A stretch of DNA of 64,000 bases from Phycisphaerales bacterium AB-hyl4 (GTDB lineage: Bacteria; Planctomycetota; Phycisphaerae; Phycisphaerales; Phycisphaeraceae), in assembly GCA_041821185.1 (NCBI GenBank), contig JBGUBD010000012.1:1-64000 (forward strand), given 5' to 3'. Under the pieces are notes generated by a model, which worked only from the letters and a program-made list of their open reading frames with translations, had not been told where the DNA came from and did not search any database. This document shows, piece after piece, positions 1 through 8,400 of the stretch. Position 1 is the stretch's first letter, and each line of letters begins with the position of its first letter. Made by a program: the position numbers and the translations under genes.

Positions 1-83
1 GAACCGTTTCACCCTCACCCCAGCCCTCTCCCTGGGAGGGAGAGGGGGTGGGAAAACGCGCTGGAAATAACTTGAAACCGTAT
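1..83. repeat. MITE-like repeat, family G, right half
   Basis: This 83 bp stretch is identical to 24949-25031. It holds the palindromic core CCCTCTCCCTGGGAGGGAGA and ends in the terminal repeat CTTGAAACCGTAT. A complete copy with both terminal inverted repeats lies at 59150-59243. The left half of this copy lies outside the window. Confidence 0.8.
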
Positions 84-108
84 TACCCCCGTGCTATTCC
101 ATGGCTTC

Positions 109-137
109 GAAGCCCACGGCGTCACGCCGTGGGCTTC
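109..137. repeat. Palindromic repeat, type A
   Basis: A perfect 12 bp stem, GAAGCCCACGGC against GCCGTGGGCTTC, around a GTCAC loop. It belongs to the same family as 1383-1412, 3264-3293, 12391-12418 and 27538-27560. No gene is assigned here. Confidence 0.8.
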
Positions 138-548
138 TCCCCAAATCAAAACCGCCGCCTCGCCCGCGCGTCGGCATAAGCACGACACGCAGCCGAGGTC
201 GGCGGTGTGACATCAACAACAAACCACTTCGCAAGCGTCCGCATCCAGCCGACCCGTGACGAAAGAGCATGGGTCGTGGTGTGCTGTTGCCCGGACAGGC
301 AGACTCAACACGCAAGTGCCCCGACGCCCGCGCGTCGCGACATTTCATCCGTGGTCGGCCGATCTTGCGACGCTCATGGCTGACGTGGTCCTGTCCGTTA
401 TCACCACCACGCCAAGCCGGGCGCCGACCGAATCGCAGCCGAAACGCTTGCTATGCCGGGCCGACGCGACAGCCCGGTGCGCGCTGACCTGTCCCGCGCG
501 TGCGCCGTACGCAGCACGACACACACAAGACGATCAACCGCGGCTGTA
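138..548. other. No convincing gene
   Basis: Short overlapping frames exist on both strands, but none has a ribosome binding site, a recognisable domain or a plausible composition. This is the 3' flank of the large minus-strand envelope gene. No clear terminator hairpin with a T-run was seen. Confidence 0.5.
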
Positions 549-3500
549 TTACTCCGACGCGGCGGGCATGGGGATGATGGTCGGGCCCGGCCGACGGGCT
601 TCGAAGCGGTCGCGGGCGAGGTCCCACCACAACGACTCGGCGGTGAGCGGCGACGGCTGATCGGCACGGCTGACCTCAACATAATTGCCCGCATCGGCCC
701 AAAGCCGGACGGTGTCATCGTCAGCGGTGTATTGCAGATGATCGCTGACGATCGTGCGGTCGCCGTGGATGATGCGGATGTTGCCGTCGGCACGGACGAG
801 GTTGAGCTGCGGGTCAGCGGCGTCGCCTTCGATCCAGTTGGCAAGCCCGCCAGTCTCGACGAAGTCAGCGAGCAGCCGCTGCGCATCGAGCTGAATGTGC
901 GGGCCGTCGTCCGGCGGCTGATGGAGCATCTGCACGTCCTGCTCGAAGAGCGCGGTGTTGTTCGCGGCGTCGAGGGTGAGCTGACGTTGCCAGTCGAAGA
1001 CGGTGACGCCCCGGCCGGTGAAGTTGACGGGGGATGTGTCGGGGGTGGGGGCGGGTTCCTGGTTTGTGGTTTCTGGTTTCTCGTTTGGAGCCGACGATCG
1101 GGTGTCAACGAGGGACATGCGGCCGGGGCCGGGGACGGTGAGTTGCTCGGCGTCGCCGTCGAAGTGGAGGGTCGGGCCTTCGAGTTGGATGTAGCTGACG
1201 CGCTGGCCGGTGTCGGGATCGAGCGTTTCGGCGCGGAAGGTGGCGTCGCCGTCGGCGGTCGCGGTGCGAATGTGGCGACGATCAAAGCTGGCGGCGACGA
1301 CGTCGGGTTGGTCGTTCGTGGGTTCGGGGGTGACGGGGGTGAAGTCGATGGGGTTGGCTGGGAAGGGAGTTGTATGGGCGGGGAAGCCCACGGCGTTAGG
1401 CTGTGGGCTTCGGGTGGTGGTGGTGTCTTCGGTGGTGTCTTCCGCGGCCACGAGATGAAACTTCAGGTCGTTGGCGGTGAGGCGGGTGCGGTTGGTGGTG
1501 GTGGTGGATTGGCTTTGCACCTGGCCGACGACGTGGGCTCGGCCGGTGGTGTCGTCGTAGTGCAGCGCGTCGTTCCAACTGACCATCAGCCGAGCGTCAG
1601 GGTCGTCGGGGTCGAGGTTCGTGTCCAGCCAACCGGGGCCCTGCACGTGAAGCGAGCGGTCCTGCTGGGCGAGCGTGATGTGCGGGCCGGCGAGGGTCGC
1701 GTCGTCGCGAATAAGGCGGGCGGGGTTGGCGTCGCTGTGGTCGGGGTCGGCGAACAGCTCGACCGTGTCGTCAGGCACATGAACAACCATGCGATGGCCG
1801 GCCAGCTCGGTGGCTTCTTCGATGAGCGTGAAGCGAACGTCGCGCTCGGCAGTGAGGCGCTGCACATTCGCGCCGCGAGCGAAGGCGTCGGTGGGCGAGG
1901 GCGCGGCGGCGGCGTCGGCTTGCTCATCCATAGGCGTTGCTTCGTCGGCGTCGGCCTGCGCGAGCTCGGCGACGACTTCGCCGGCTTCGAGCCGCCACTG
2001 CGGATGCTCGGCCACGACAGACTCGCGGGCGCTGAGGCGGCGGGCGTGCGACGTACCGGTGTCGTCGAGTTCGAAAGCGACGGCGAGCGCGCTGGCGTTG
2101 ATGATCGCACGGGCGTCGGGGTCGGCGTCATCTTCGATCGCGGCGCGGAGGTAGGCGTTGTCGTCGGCGTCGATGTGGCGGATGGCCTGGCGGTTGTCGG
2201 CGGGCGGGTGCATGTGCAGCGCGAGTCGGCCGGCGTCGAGGTCGAACTGCGGGTGATTGACTTCGACGTTGCCGTGGAAGCGCGCGGTGTCGAGGCCCGC
2301 CAGCCGAACACCGGGGCGGAGCCCGGCCGAGTCGGAAGGCGCGTCGGCGTCGGCGTCCGAGTCGTCGGGGAAGAAGGTCAGGTCGAGCTGGTCATGCCAG
2401 GCCACGCGGATCGCGTCGCCGGTGTTTGCGGTTGTGTCGCCGGTGTCGTTACTGCTATTGCTGTTGCTGGTGCGGTTGGTGAGCCAGCCGGGGCCTTGGA
2501 TGATGCCGGTGGCGTTTTGCTGGTCGAGTTCGAGGGAGACGGCCTGGAGTTCGCCCATCTCGTTGGAGATGAGGTGGACGGGGGCGGTGACGGTGCCGGT
2601 GGCGCGGACGTGGCCGGTGCTGGTGATGTACTGGATTTGGTTGGCGGTGAGTTGTTCGTGGTCGGCGGTGTCGAGGCGGGCGGGTTGGCCGACGAGTTGG
2701 AGCAGGAGGTCTTCGGGGCCGACGAGGGCGGGGTCGGGGTCGTGCTCGGGTTCGAGGATCATCGGCCCGGTCCAGTAGATGGTGACGGTGCGGTCGTCGT
2801 CGGCAGGGCCTTGACGGAACGTTGACTCGTCGAGCATCGCGGGGGGTGCGGCGTCGTCAACGATGACGGGCGCGTCGGCGGTGGTGGCGTTGGTGTCGGC
2901 GCGGGCGGTGGCGTAACGGGTGGGAGGAGTTGGTTTGTGGTTTGTGGTTTGCGGTTGGTGATTGGGGGAGCGGGAGGTGGAGGGGCCCCAGTCGGTGGAG
3001 CGGAGGGTGAAGACGGCGTCCAGCGCGTCGGCAGCGAGGCGGACCGCGCCGCCCTCCGCTTCAACGCGAACGTCTTGCTCGAAACGAGCACGGTAGAACA
3101 ACTCGGGGTCGGCGTCGGCGGTGGCGGCGTCGGTAGCGGCGTCCGCATCTGCGAGTGCGGTGGTGGTGGCGGGGTCGGTAGCGGCGTGGGTGTTGGTGTC
3201 ATCCGCATCAGCAGTGGTGTGCGCGGTGGCAGTCGTGGTGGGTTCGTCGGTGGGTTGGGGGGGGACGCCCTCGGCGTTACGCCGTGGGCTTCGGGGGGTG
3301 TGGGCTTCGGAGGTGTCGTTCGTGTGGTCGTTCGCTTCGTCAACTTCACGGCGGGGAGTGAAGCGGAGCATTTCCCCACGGGCGATTTCGAGGCGTTCGA
3401 TGCGTCGGCGAAGCTCGTTGTAGATCATGCTCAGGCCCGTGCCGCGGAAGGCGACCTCGCGGCCGACGAGTTCGACGTCGCTGTCGCTTTCGAGTTGGCC

Positions 3501-4034
3501 GAGGTCGAGGTCGAAGGTGGCTTCATCGAGGTAGGTGCGCAGCTGGATGTGGTCGGGGTTGTCGAAGGCGACGGGCGAGCCGTCGTCGGTTTCGAAGAGT
3601 GTGACGACGACGTTGCCGCGGAAGGCTCCGCCGCGCGGCTGGTTTTCGGGTGCGATGAAGGTGCAGGCGTCGGCGCGGATTTCGAGCACCTGCTCGGCGG
3701 AGAAGTAGATCTGGGCGATCGGCTGCTCGACATCGAGGATGCCGTGCGGCTGGGGGGTGACGCGGTCGTAGAACAGCAGCGTGTCGCGGCGGCCGTCGCG
3801 GAAGCGGTACTGGCCGCGGGTGACTTCCTGGAAGAGTTCGGGGCTGGCGATGCCTTCGTCGGCGCCGGCGGCGCGGTCGGGGTCAAAGTAGGGCGCGACG
3901 TCGGGCGGGCCTTCGTTAATCGGACCACGCGCGGTGGTGCCCTGCTCGTGGGGCGTGTCGACCATGAGGGTCAGGGCAAACAACGCGACGGCGACGAGGG
4001 TGGCGATTCCAATCAGCAGGTAACGCTTCGACAT
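549..4034 (-). CDS. Giant LptC/LptA (OstA)-like envelope protein
   Basis: A 1161-residue protein with an N-terminal membrane anchor (about residues 5-25). An LptC-like segment follows, and then several beta-rich OstA-type blocks, for example ARFHGNVEVNHPQFDLDAGR and LTAERDVRFTLIEEATELAG. LptC and LptA carry lipopolysaccharide across the periplasm, so a bridging or LPS-transport role is likely. Usual LptC and LptA proteins are about 180-200 residues, so this looks like a fusion or expansion. Four low-complexity inserts coincide with repeat DNA that also occurs between genes: residues 248-257 and 875-884 (palindrome type A), and about 357-368 and 983-994 (GAAACC-type). The family call is by pattern only. 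No partner lpt gene is adjacent. Confidence 0.65.
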   Translation of the reverse strand: MSKRYLLIGIATLVAVALFALTLMVDTPHEQGTTARGPINEGPPDVAPYFDPDRAAGADEGIASPELFQEVTRGQYRFRDGRRDTLLFYDRVTPQPHGILDVEQPIAQIYFSAEQVLEIRADACTFIAPENQPRGGAFRGNVVVTLFETDDGSPVAFDNPDHIQLRTYLDEATFDLDLGQLESDSDVELVGREVAFRGTGLSMIYNELRRRIERLEIARGEMLRFTPRREVDEANDHTNDTSEAHTPRSPRRNAEGVPPQPTDEPTTTATAHTTADADDTNTHAATDPATTTALADADAATDAATADADPELFYRARFEQDVRVEAEGGAVRLAADALDAVFTLRSTDWGPSTSRSPNHQPQTTNHKPTPPTRYATARADTNATTADAPVIVDDAAPPAMLDESTFRQGPADDDRTVTIYWTGPMILEPEHDPDPALVGPEDLLLQLVGQPARLDTADHEQLTANQIQYITSTGHVRATGTVTAPVHLISNEMGELQAVSLELDQQNATGIIQGPGWLTNRTSNSNSSNDTGDTTANTGDAIRVAWHDQLDLTFFPDDSDADADAPSDSAGLRPGVRLAGLDTARFHGNVEVNHPQFDLDAGRLALHMHPPADNRQAIRHIDADDNAYLRAAIEDDADPDARAIINASALAVAFELDDTGTSHARRLSARESVVAEHPQWRLEAGEVVAELAQADADEATPMDEQADAAAAPSPTDAFARGANVQRLTAERDVRFTLIEEATELAGHRMVVHVPDDTVELFADPDHSDANPARLIRDDATLAGPHITLAQQDRSLHVQGPGWLDTNLDPDDPDARLMVSWNDALHYDDTTGRAHVVGQVQSQSTTTTNRTRLTANDLKFHLVAAEDTTEDTTTTRSPQPNAVGFPAHTTPFPANPIDFTPVTPEPTNDQPDVVAASFDRRHIRTATADGDATFRAETLDPDTGQRVSYIQLEGPTLHFDGDAEQLTVPGPGRMSLVDTRSSAPNEKPETTNQEPAPTPDTSPVNFTGRGVTVFDWQRQLTLDAANNTALFEQDVQMLHQPPDDGPHIQLDAQRLLADFVETGGLANWIEGDAADPQLNLVRADGNIRIIHGDRTIVSDHLQYTADDDTVRLWADAGNYVEVSRADQPSPLTAESLWWDLARDRFEARRPGPTIIPMPAASE
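1054..1088. repeat. GAAACC-type repeat (family D) inside a CDS
   Basis: The plus strand reads GGTTTGTGGTTTCTGGTTTC, the same text as in the intergenic copies at 25042-25076, 27601-27637 and 37684-37717. In the LptC-like gene it is translated in frame as NEKPETTNQEP. Confidence 0.7.
1383..1412. repeat. Palindromic repeat type A inside a CDS
   Basis: A GAAGCCCACGGC / GCTGTGGGCTTC stem with a GTTAG loop. On the minus strand it is translated in frame as RSPQPNAVGF, at residues 875-884 of the LptC-like protein. Confidence 0.8.
2931..2966. repeat. GAAACC-type repeat (family D) inside a CDS
   Basis: The plus strand reads TGGTTTGTGGTTTGTGGTTT, read in frame on the minus strand as NHQPQTTNHKP within the LptC-like protein. 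It is related to 1054-1088. Confidence 0.7.
3264..3293. repeat. Palindromic repeat type A inside a CDS
   Basis: A GCCCTCGGC-GTTAC-GCCGTGGGC hairpin with one mismatch. It encodes RSPRRNAEGV at residues 248-257 of the LptC-like protein, in frame. Confidence 0.8.
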
Positions 4035-4154
4035 CAGGCTCGTTTCGGAAGGTCAGCTAAAGGTCAGGGCGAAAAGGAGGGCGCGACGCATCATTTTATA
4101 CGACGAATCGTAAACTGCGAATGTTCCCCGGGAAGGTGTGGTTTATTGGGGAGA

Positions 4155-4176
4155 CCCGGGGACGGCTGCCCCCGGG
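4155..4176. repeat. Palindromic repeat, type C
   Basis: A CCCGGGG...CCCCGGG stem followed by CTTTAA, between the divergent LptC-like and phosphohexomutase genes. Similar hairpins occur at 17941, 20193, 23659 and 39044. Confidence 0.7.
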
Positions 4177-4303
4177 CTTTAAGGGGTATGGGGGGTGTGG
4201 ATGAAGTCTGGTGGGGTGAGCAAGTGACCCGTCTGCTGGAGGGCGGTATCATCACCATCAACAACTGGTTTTCAACTTGACCTGAGAGGGAGCAGACAGA
4301 GCG

Positions 4304-5704
4304 ATGATCGGCAAAATCTTCAAAGCATACGACGTCCGTGCGATTCACCCCGACCCGCTGAACGAAGAGGCCGCGTGGAAGGTCGGCTACGCGACGGCGC
4401 TGTTTCTCAAAAAGCAGAACAACAACCAGCCCGGAACCGTGCTGGTCAGCCGGGACATGCGGCCGAGCTCGCCGAAGCTTTGCGAAGCGATGAGCACGGG
4501 CATCCGCACGGCCGGCCTGGATGTGATCGACCTGGGGATGTGCGACACGAGCTTCATGTACTTCGCGGTGAACCACCTCAAAGCCATCGGCGGGGTGCAG
4601 ACCACGGCCAGCCACAATCCGATCGAATACAACGGCTTCAAGATTTCGGGCAAGCTCGCCAAGCCGATCGGTGCGGCGACGGGGCTGCTTGAGATTCAGA
4701 AGACGGCCGAGGGCCTGGACGACGCGGACCTGCTGGCCGAGCCGACGGGCAAGTTTGAGACGCAGGATTTGTGGAAGCCGTACCGCGATCATGTGCTGAA
4801 GTTTCTCGTGCCGTTGAAGCGGAAGATCAAGGTGGTGATCGACGCGTCCAACGGCATGGCTGGGCGGATGATCCCCGCGATCTTTACGGGCGTGGAGAAT
4901 CTGGAAATCATCCCGATCAACTTCGAGATCACCGGCAGCTTCGTGCATGAGCCCAACCCGCTGGTGGCGGAGAACATGATCCCCACGCAGGAAGGCGTGC
5001 GCGAGCATGGGGCCCACCTGGGCGCGTGCTTCGACGGCGACGCGGACCGGTGCATGCTCACCGACGATCAAGGCGAGATCATCGGCTGCGACCACCTGAC
5101 CGCCCTGCTCGCCAACCACTTCCTCGCGCTCGATGAGAGCAACCCGGCGACGCACGACCCGGCAGTGGTGTACGACCTGCGATCGAGCAAGGTGCTCGAA
5201 GAAACCGTTCGCTCGCTGGACGCGAAGCCGGTGAAGTCGAAGGTCGGACATGTGTTCATGAAGGCAGCGCTGCGCGAGCACAACGCGGTGTTCGGCGGTG
5301 AGCTGTCAGGGCACTTCTACTTCCGTGACAACTATTTCGCTGACTCGGGCGCGATCGCGTTTGCGGCGATGTTGAGCATGCTGGGTCAGAAGGACACGCC
5401 GTTGAGCGAGCGGATCAAGCCGTACCGGAAGTATCCACAGTCGGGCGAGATCAACTTCGAGGTGGAAGATAAGGATGGGGTGCTCGCGACGTTGAAGCAG
5501 GATTACGCCGACGTGGCCGAGGTTGACGAGCTCGACGGCGTGACGATTGATGCGTGGGATACGAAGGGTTGGTGGTTCAACGTGCGAGCGAGCAACACGG
5601 AGCCGCTGCTGCGATTGAACGCGGAAGGGAAGGACGCGGCGACGCTGGAGAAGTTGATGGATGAGCTGACGCCGAAGGTGGGCCAGCCGGCAGCGGGGCA
5701 TTGA
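4304..5704 (+). CDS. Phosphomannomutase/phosphoglucomutase
   Basis: A 466-residue alpha-D-phosphohexomutase that interconverts sugar 1- and 6-phosphates for nucleotide-sugar and polysaccharide synthesis. The four family signatures are present: the phosphoserine loop TTASHNP (Ser103), the metal loop DGDADR (residues 244-249), the sugar loop GGELSGH (331-337) and the phosphate-binding loop RASNTEP near residue 430. Length is typical. The ATG follows a GGGAG ribosome binding site about ten bases upstream. Sequence alone does not separate mannose from glucose specificity. Confidence 0.93.
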   Translation: MIGKIFKAYDVRAIHPDPLNEEAAWKVGYATALFLKKQNNNQPGTVLVSRDMRPSSPKLCEAMSTGIRTAGLDVIDLGMCDTSFMYFAVNHLKAIGGVQTTASHNPIEYNGFKISGKLAKPIGAATGLLEIQKTAEGLDDADLLAEPTGKFETQDLWKPYRDHVLKFLVPLKRKIKVVIDASNGMAGRMIPAIFTGVENLEIIPINFEITGSFVHEPNPLVAENMIPTQEGVREHGAHLGACFDGDADRCMLTDDQGEIIGCDHLTALLANHFLALDESNPATHDPAVVYDLRSSKVLEETVRSLDAKPVKSKVGHVFMKAALREHNAVFGGELSGHFYFRDNYFADSGAIAFAAMLSMLGQKDTPLSERIKPYRKYPQSGEINFEVEDKDGVLATLKQDYADVAEVDELDGVTIDAWDTKGWWFNVRASNTEPLLRLNAEGKDAATLEKLMDELTPKVGQPAAGH

Positions 5705-5707
5705 GGT

Positions 5708-5773
5708 GTAGGGCAGGGCTTGCCCTGCCATTCGACCGCATCACAAGCATCGGCAGGGCAAGCCCTGCCCTAC
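5708..5773. repeat. Split inverted repeat (TAGGGCAGGGC family)
   Basis: GTAGGGCAGGGCTTGCCCTG is mirrored by CAGGGCAAGCCCTGCCCTAC, with a 22 bp spacer. Each arm is itself palindromic. A related short palindrome lies at 6154-6174, so the small membrane-protein gene is bracketed by two members. Confidence 0.75.
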
Positions 5774-5794
5774 TTGCTACAAAGGAGCATTGCC

Positions 5795-6157
5795 TTGTCG
5801 CAAGCACCCGCGCCGCCGTCGTTGGATTCGGACGTCCAGACCATCGCATCGCGACAGAAGTCGCTGCTCGTCTGCATTCTGATCTACCTGCTCACGATCG
5901 TCGGCCAGTTCGTCGTGCCGGCGGAAGTGCGTCCGCTGCTCGCGGTGGGCGTGCTCGTTGTCGGCCTCGTGGCGATGGTGTTCGTGTTCCTGCTGGCAAC
6001 GAAGTTGTATGGCATCGGCATTGGCATTCTGCTGGGCCTTCTCACGCTCATCCCGCTTGTGGGGCTGATTATTTTGCTCGCGGTCAACGCCAGGGCGACT
6101 CACACGCTGCGCCGTAACGGGATCGAGGTGGGCCTGCTGGGCGCGAAAATGCCGTAG
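5795..6157 (+). CDS. Small integral membrane protein
   Basis: A 120-residue protein with about three hydrophobic segments: residues 22-41, 46-73 and a glycine/leucine-rich third helix. A basic N-RATHTLRR stretch follows, then a short C-terminal tail. I chose the TTG start because AAAGGAG lies 7 bases upstream; a longer frame from 5720 would run through the palindromic repeat. No family is recognised. It sits between phosphohexomutase and dihydroorotase on the same strand. Confidence 0.7.
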   Translation: MSQAPAPPSLDSDVQTIASRQKSLLVCILIYLLTIVGQFVVPAEVRPLLAVGVLVVGLVAMVFVFLLATKLYGIGIGILLGLLTLIPLVGLIILLAVNARATHTLRRNGIEVGLLGAKMP

Positions 6158-6174
6158 GGCAAGCCGTGCCCTAC
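6154..6174. repeat. Short palindrome (TAGGGC family)
   Basis: GTAGGGCAAGCCGTGCCCTAC is a nearly perfect 21 bp palindrome that overlaps the stop of the preceding gene. It is a shortened relative of 5708-5773. Confidence 0.6.
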
Positions 6175-6191
6175 CTGATATGCTTACGGCT

Positions 6192-7577
6192 ATGGCACGG
6201 CTCACCATTACCAACGGGCGGGTGATCGACCCCGCGAATGATGTCGACGAAGTAACCGACCTCGTGCTCGAAGGCGGGAAGGTCGCGAAAATCGGCAAGG
6301 TTACGAAGCCGGACACCAGCGATGGCGGACGCGTGTTCGATGCGTCGGGGTGCATCGTCTGTCCCGGGCTCATCGACGTGCACGTGCACTTTCGCGAGCC
6401 GGGGCAGGAGCACAAGGAAACCATCGCGACGGGCAGCGCGGCGGCGGTCGCGGGCGGGTTTACCAGTGTCTGCTGCATGCCGAACACCGAGCCGACGCTG
6501 GATGATGACAGCCGAATTGAGTACGTCTATCGGCAGGCACAGCGGGCGAACCTGGCGAACGTGTTTCCCGTGGGCGCGGTGACGAAGGGGCGCAAGGGCG
6601 AAGAGCTGGCCGAGATCGGGCTGATGGCCAAGGCCGGCGCGGTGGGGTTTTCAGACGACGGCGTGGCAGTGGCGAACGCGTCGGTGATGCAGAAGGCGCT
6701 GAGCTACATCGGCATGACGGGCAAGGTGTTCATGCAGCATTGCGAAGACCCGCAGCTCGGCGGCGGCGCGATGAACGCAGGCGCGATCGCGACACGGCTG
6801 GGGCTGCCCGGCTGGCCGCGGGTGGCGGAAGAGCTGATCATCGAACGCGATATTCTGCTGAACAAACATCAGAACTTTTCCGCCCGATATCACGTGCAGC
6901 ATCTTTCATCGGGCGGCAGTGTCGAGTTGATTCGCCAGGCGCGGGCGGACCTGTTCGGGCAGGCGGCGATCACGGCGGAGGTGAGCCCGCATCATCTGCT
7001 GCTGACGGATGAAAGTTGCGAAAGCTATGACACGAATTTCAAGATGAACCCGCCATTGCGGGCGAAGCGCGATATTGAAGCGCTGCTGGAAGGCGTCGCG
7101 GACGGGACGATCACCGTGCTGGCGACGGACCATGCGCCGCATACGATGGAGGAGAAGGAGCTGGAGTTCGCGGCGGCGCCGTACGGGATCATCGGCCTTG
7201 AGCCGGCGCTGGCGTTGTATGTGAAGGCGCTGATTGAGACGGAGACGATTGGCTGGCCGCAGTTGATCGCGATGATGACGGTCAATAGCGCGCGGCTGTG
7301 CGAGTTGGAAGGCAAGGGGACGCTGACGGCGACGGCTGGCAGCCAGGCGGACGCGGATGTGACGATCATCGACCCGAAGCAGCAGTGGACGGTGGATGTG
7401 AATGCGTTCGCGAGCAAGGCGCGGAACTGTCCGTTTGACGGTTGGCAGCTGACCGCGTTGCCGATCGCGACGATTGTGGGCGGCGAGGTGAAGCTGGCGC
7501 GGGACCCGTCACGATTGAAAGGTGCGGGCGAGCCGGTGGCGAGCACGCCGAGTCGGCTGGTCGAGGGGTTGGTGTGA
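6192..7577 (+). CDS. pyrC: Dihydroorotase
   Basis: A cyclic amidohydrolase of about 461 residues that closes carbamoyl-aspartate to dihydroorotate in pyrimidine synthesis. It has the metal-binding DVHVHFREPGQEHKET motif (His64 and His66), ATDHAPHT with the catalytic Asp, and a further conserved histidine pair in SPHHLLLTDE. Length fits the class I (PyrC/AllB-like) bacterial enzymes. The start is uncertain: MARLTI at 6192 aligns best with the family, and 6180 is possible. No strong ribosome binding site is visible. Allantoinase is the main alternative, less likely without purine-catabolic neighbours. Confidence 0.9.
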   Translation: MARLTITNGRVIDPANDVDEVTDLVLEGGKVAKIGKVTKPDTSDGGRVFDASGCIVCPGLIDVHVHFREPGQEHKETIATGSAAAVAGGFTSVCCMPNTEPTLDDDSRIEYVYRQAQRANLANVFPVGAVTKGRKGEELAEIGLMAKAGAVGFSDDGVAVANASVMQKALSYIGMTGKVFMQHCEDPQLGGGAMNAGAIATRLGLPGWPRVAEELIIERDILLNKHQNFSARYHVQHLSSGGSVELIRQARADLFGQAAITAEVSPHHLLLTDESCESYDTNFKMNPPLRAKRDIEALLEGVADGTITVLATDHAPHTMEEKELEFAAAPYGIIGLEPALALYVKALIETETIGWPQLIAMMTVNSARLCELEGKGTLTATAGSQADADVTIIDPKQQWTVDVNAFASKARNCPFDGWQLTALPIATIVGGEVKLARDPSRLKGAGEPVASTPSRLVEGLV

Positions 7578-7610
7578 GGGTGGATGAGGATTAATGCGGC
7601 GTCACGGATT

Positions 7611-7793
7611 TACGCCAAGCCGCCAAGATGCCAAGACGCCAAGGGAAAGACAAAAAGAAGGGATTTGAAATCGCAGATGAATGCGGATGGGGAGGAAACG
7701 CCGGCTCTTGATCTGCGTTCACCTTCGGTTTTTATTATTTGCCTTATACCTTTTTCTTCTTGGCGTCTTGGTGGCTTGGCGTCTTGGCGTATA
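7611..7793. repeat. Inverted CCAAGACGCCAAG repeat element (family E)
   Basis: The left arm is ACGCCAAGCCGCCAAGATGC and the right arm is a mirrored TTGGCGTCTTGGTGGCTTGG. Between them lie GCAGATGAATGCGG and ATCTGCGTTCACC, another mirrored pair. A second element with the same arms is at 57836-57986 between korA and korB. No gene is present. Confidence 0.75.
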
Positions 7794-7861
7794 TCCAGTG
7801 GCTTGACGTGAATCAACAACGTGACGTCAAACAATCGTGTTCGTTTTCGGAGTCACTTACC

Positions 7862-8302
7862 ATGTCCAGTCGTTTGTCGTTGGTGTTGCTTGTCGCCCTG
7901 CTGCTGGTGGGTTGTGTGGCGACGGAGGTGAAGGACACGACACGGCTGGCGAACGTTCGCACGACGATCGAGCGAAGCGAGGTGGAGGGACTCGAATATC
8001 TTGAGTCGCGGGTGAACGAATACAACGGCAGCTACTCGGCACAGGCGGTGCAGGCGATTATTGCGAATCGGTATGCGGATGCGGGGCATGTGGATGTGGT
8101 GATTCTGTTGACGATGGAACGGCAGCCGACGACGCTTCGCACGCGGGCGATGACGGCGACGGAACGACGGCGGCAGAGCGGATCGTTTGATGCGGAATGG
8201 GACGATCGGCCTGGCTTTGTGACGGAGACCGTGCCGGGCGACTGGCTGGTGGAGGAGCGTGTGTATCGCGCGGGCGAGCGGGTGGGTGTGGTGGTGGAGT
8301 AG
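7862..8302 (+). CDS. Small putative lipoprotein
   Basis: A 146-residue protein with a signal peptide ending in the lipobox LLLVGC (Cys18). The mature part is charged and of unknown family, with the segment ESRVNEYNGSYSAQAVQAII. The start at the MSSRLS methionine fits the signal peptide; the frame extends upstream through repeat DNA. It is convergent with the BMC operon. I do not recognise a function beyond likely membrane attachment. Confidence 0.65.
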   Translation: MSSRLSLVLLVALLLVGCVATEVKDTTRLANVRTTIERSEVEGLEYLESRVNEYNGSYSAQAVQAIIANRYADAGHVDVVILLTMERQPTTLRTRAMTATERRRQSGSFDAEWDDRPGFVTETVPGDWLVEERVYRAGERVGVVVE

Positions 8303-8341
8303 GTGTGTGGGGGGTCAGTTGAGTTCAGGCGCGGTGAGGCG

Positions 8342-8364
8342 GCCCACGGATGTCATCCGTAGGC
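8342..8364. repeat. Palindromic repeat, type B
   Basis: GCCCACGGATG and CATCCGTAGGC form a stem in the convergent gap between the lipoprotein and the BMC operon end. It may serve as a bidirectional transcription end, but no T-run follows. Confidence 0.7.
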
Positions 8365-8400
8365 TTTGTGGGTGGTTGATGAGAGCGAGGTGGGCGGCGG

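Noticed and set aside
453..2825. A 790-residue plus-strand open frame opposite the LptC-like gene
   Set aside because: It is Gly/Val-rich mirror coding caused by high GC. It has no signal, domain or ribosome binding site, whereas the minus-strand frame has a membrane anchor and an OstA-like pattern.
7611..7793. Possible CRISPR array because of repeated CCAAG units
   Set aside because: The units are 8-12 bp, arranged as inverted arms, with no regular spacers and no cas genes.
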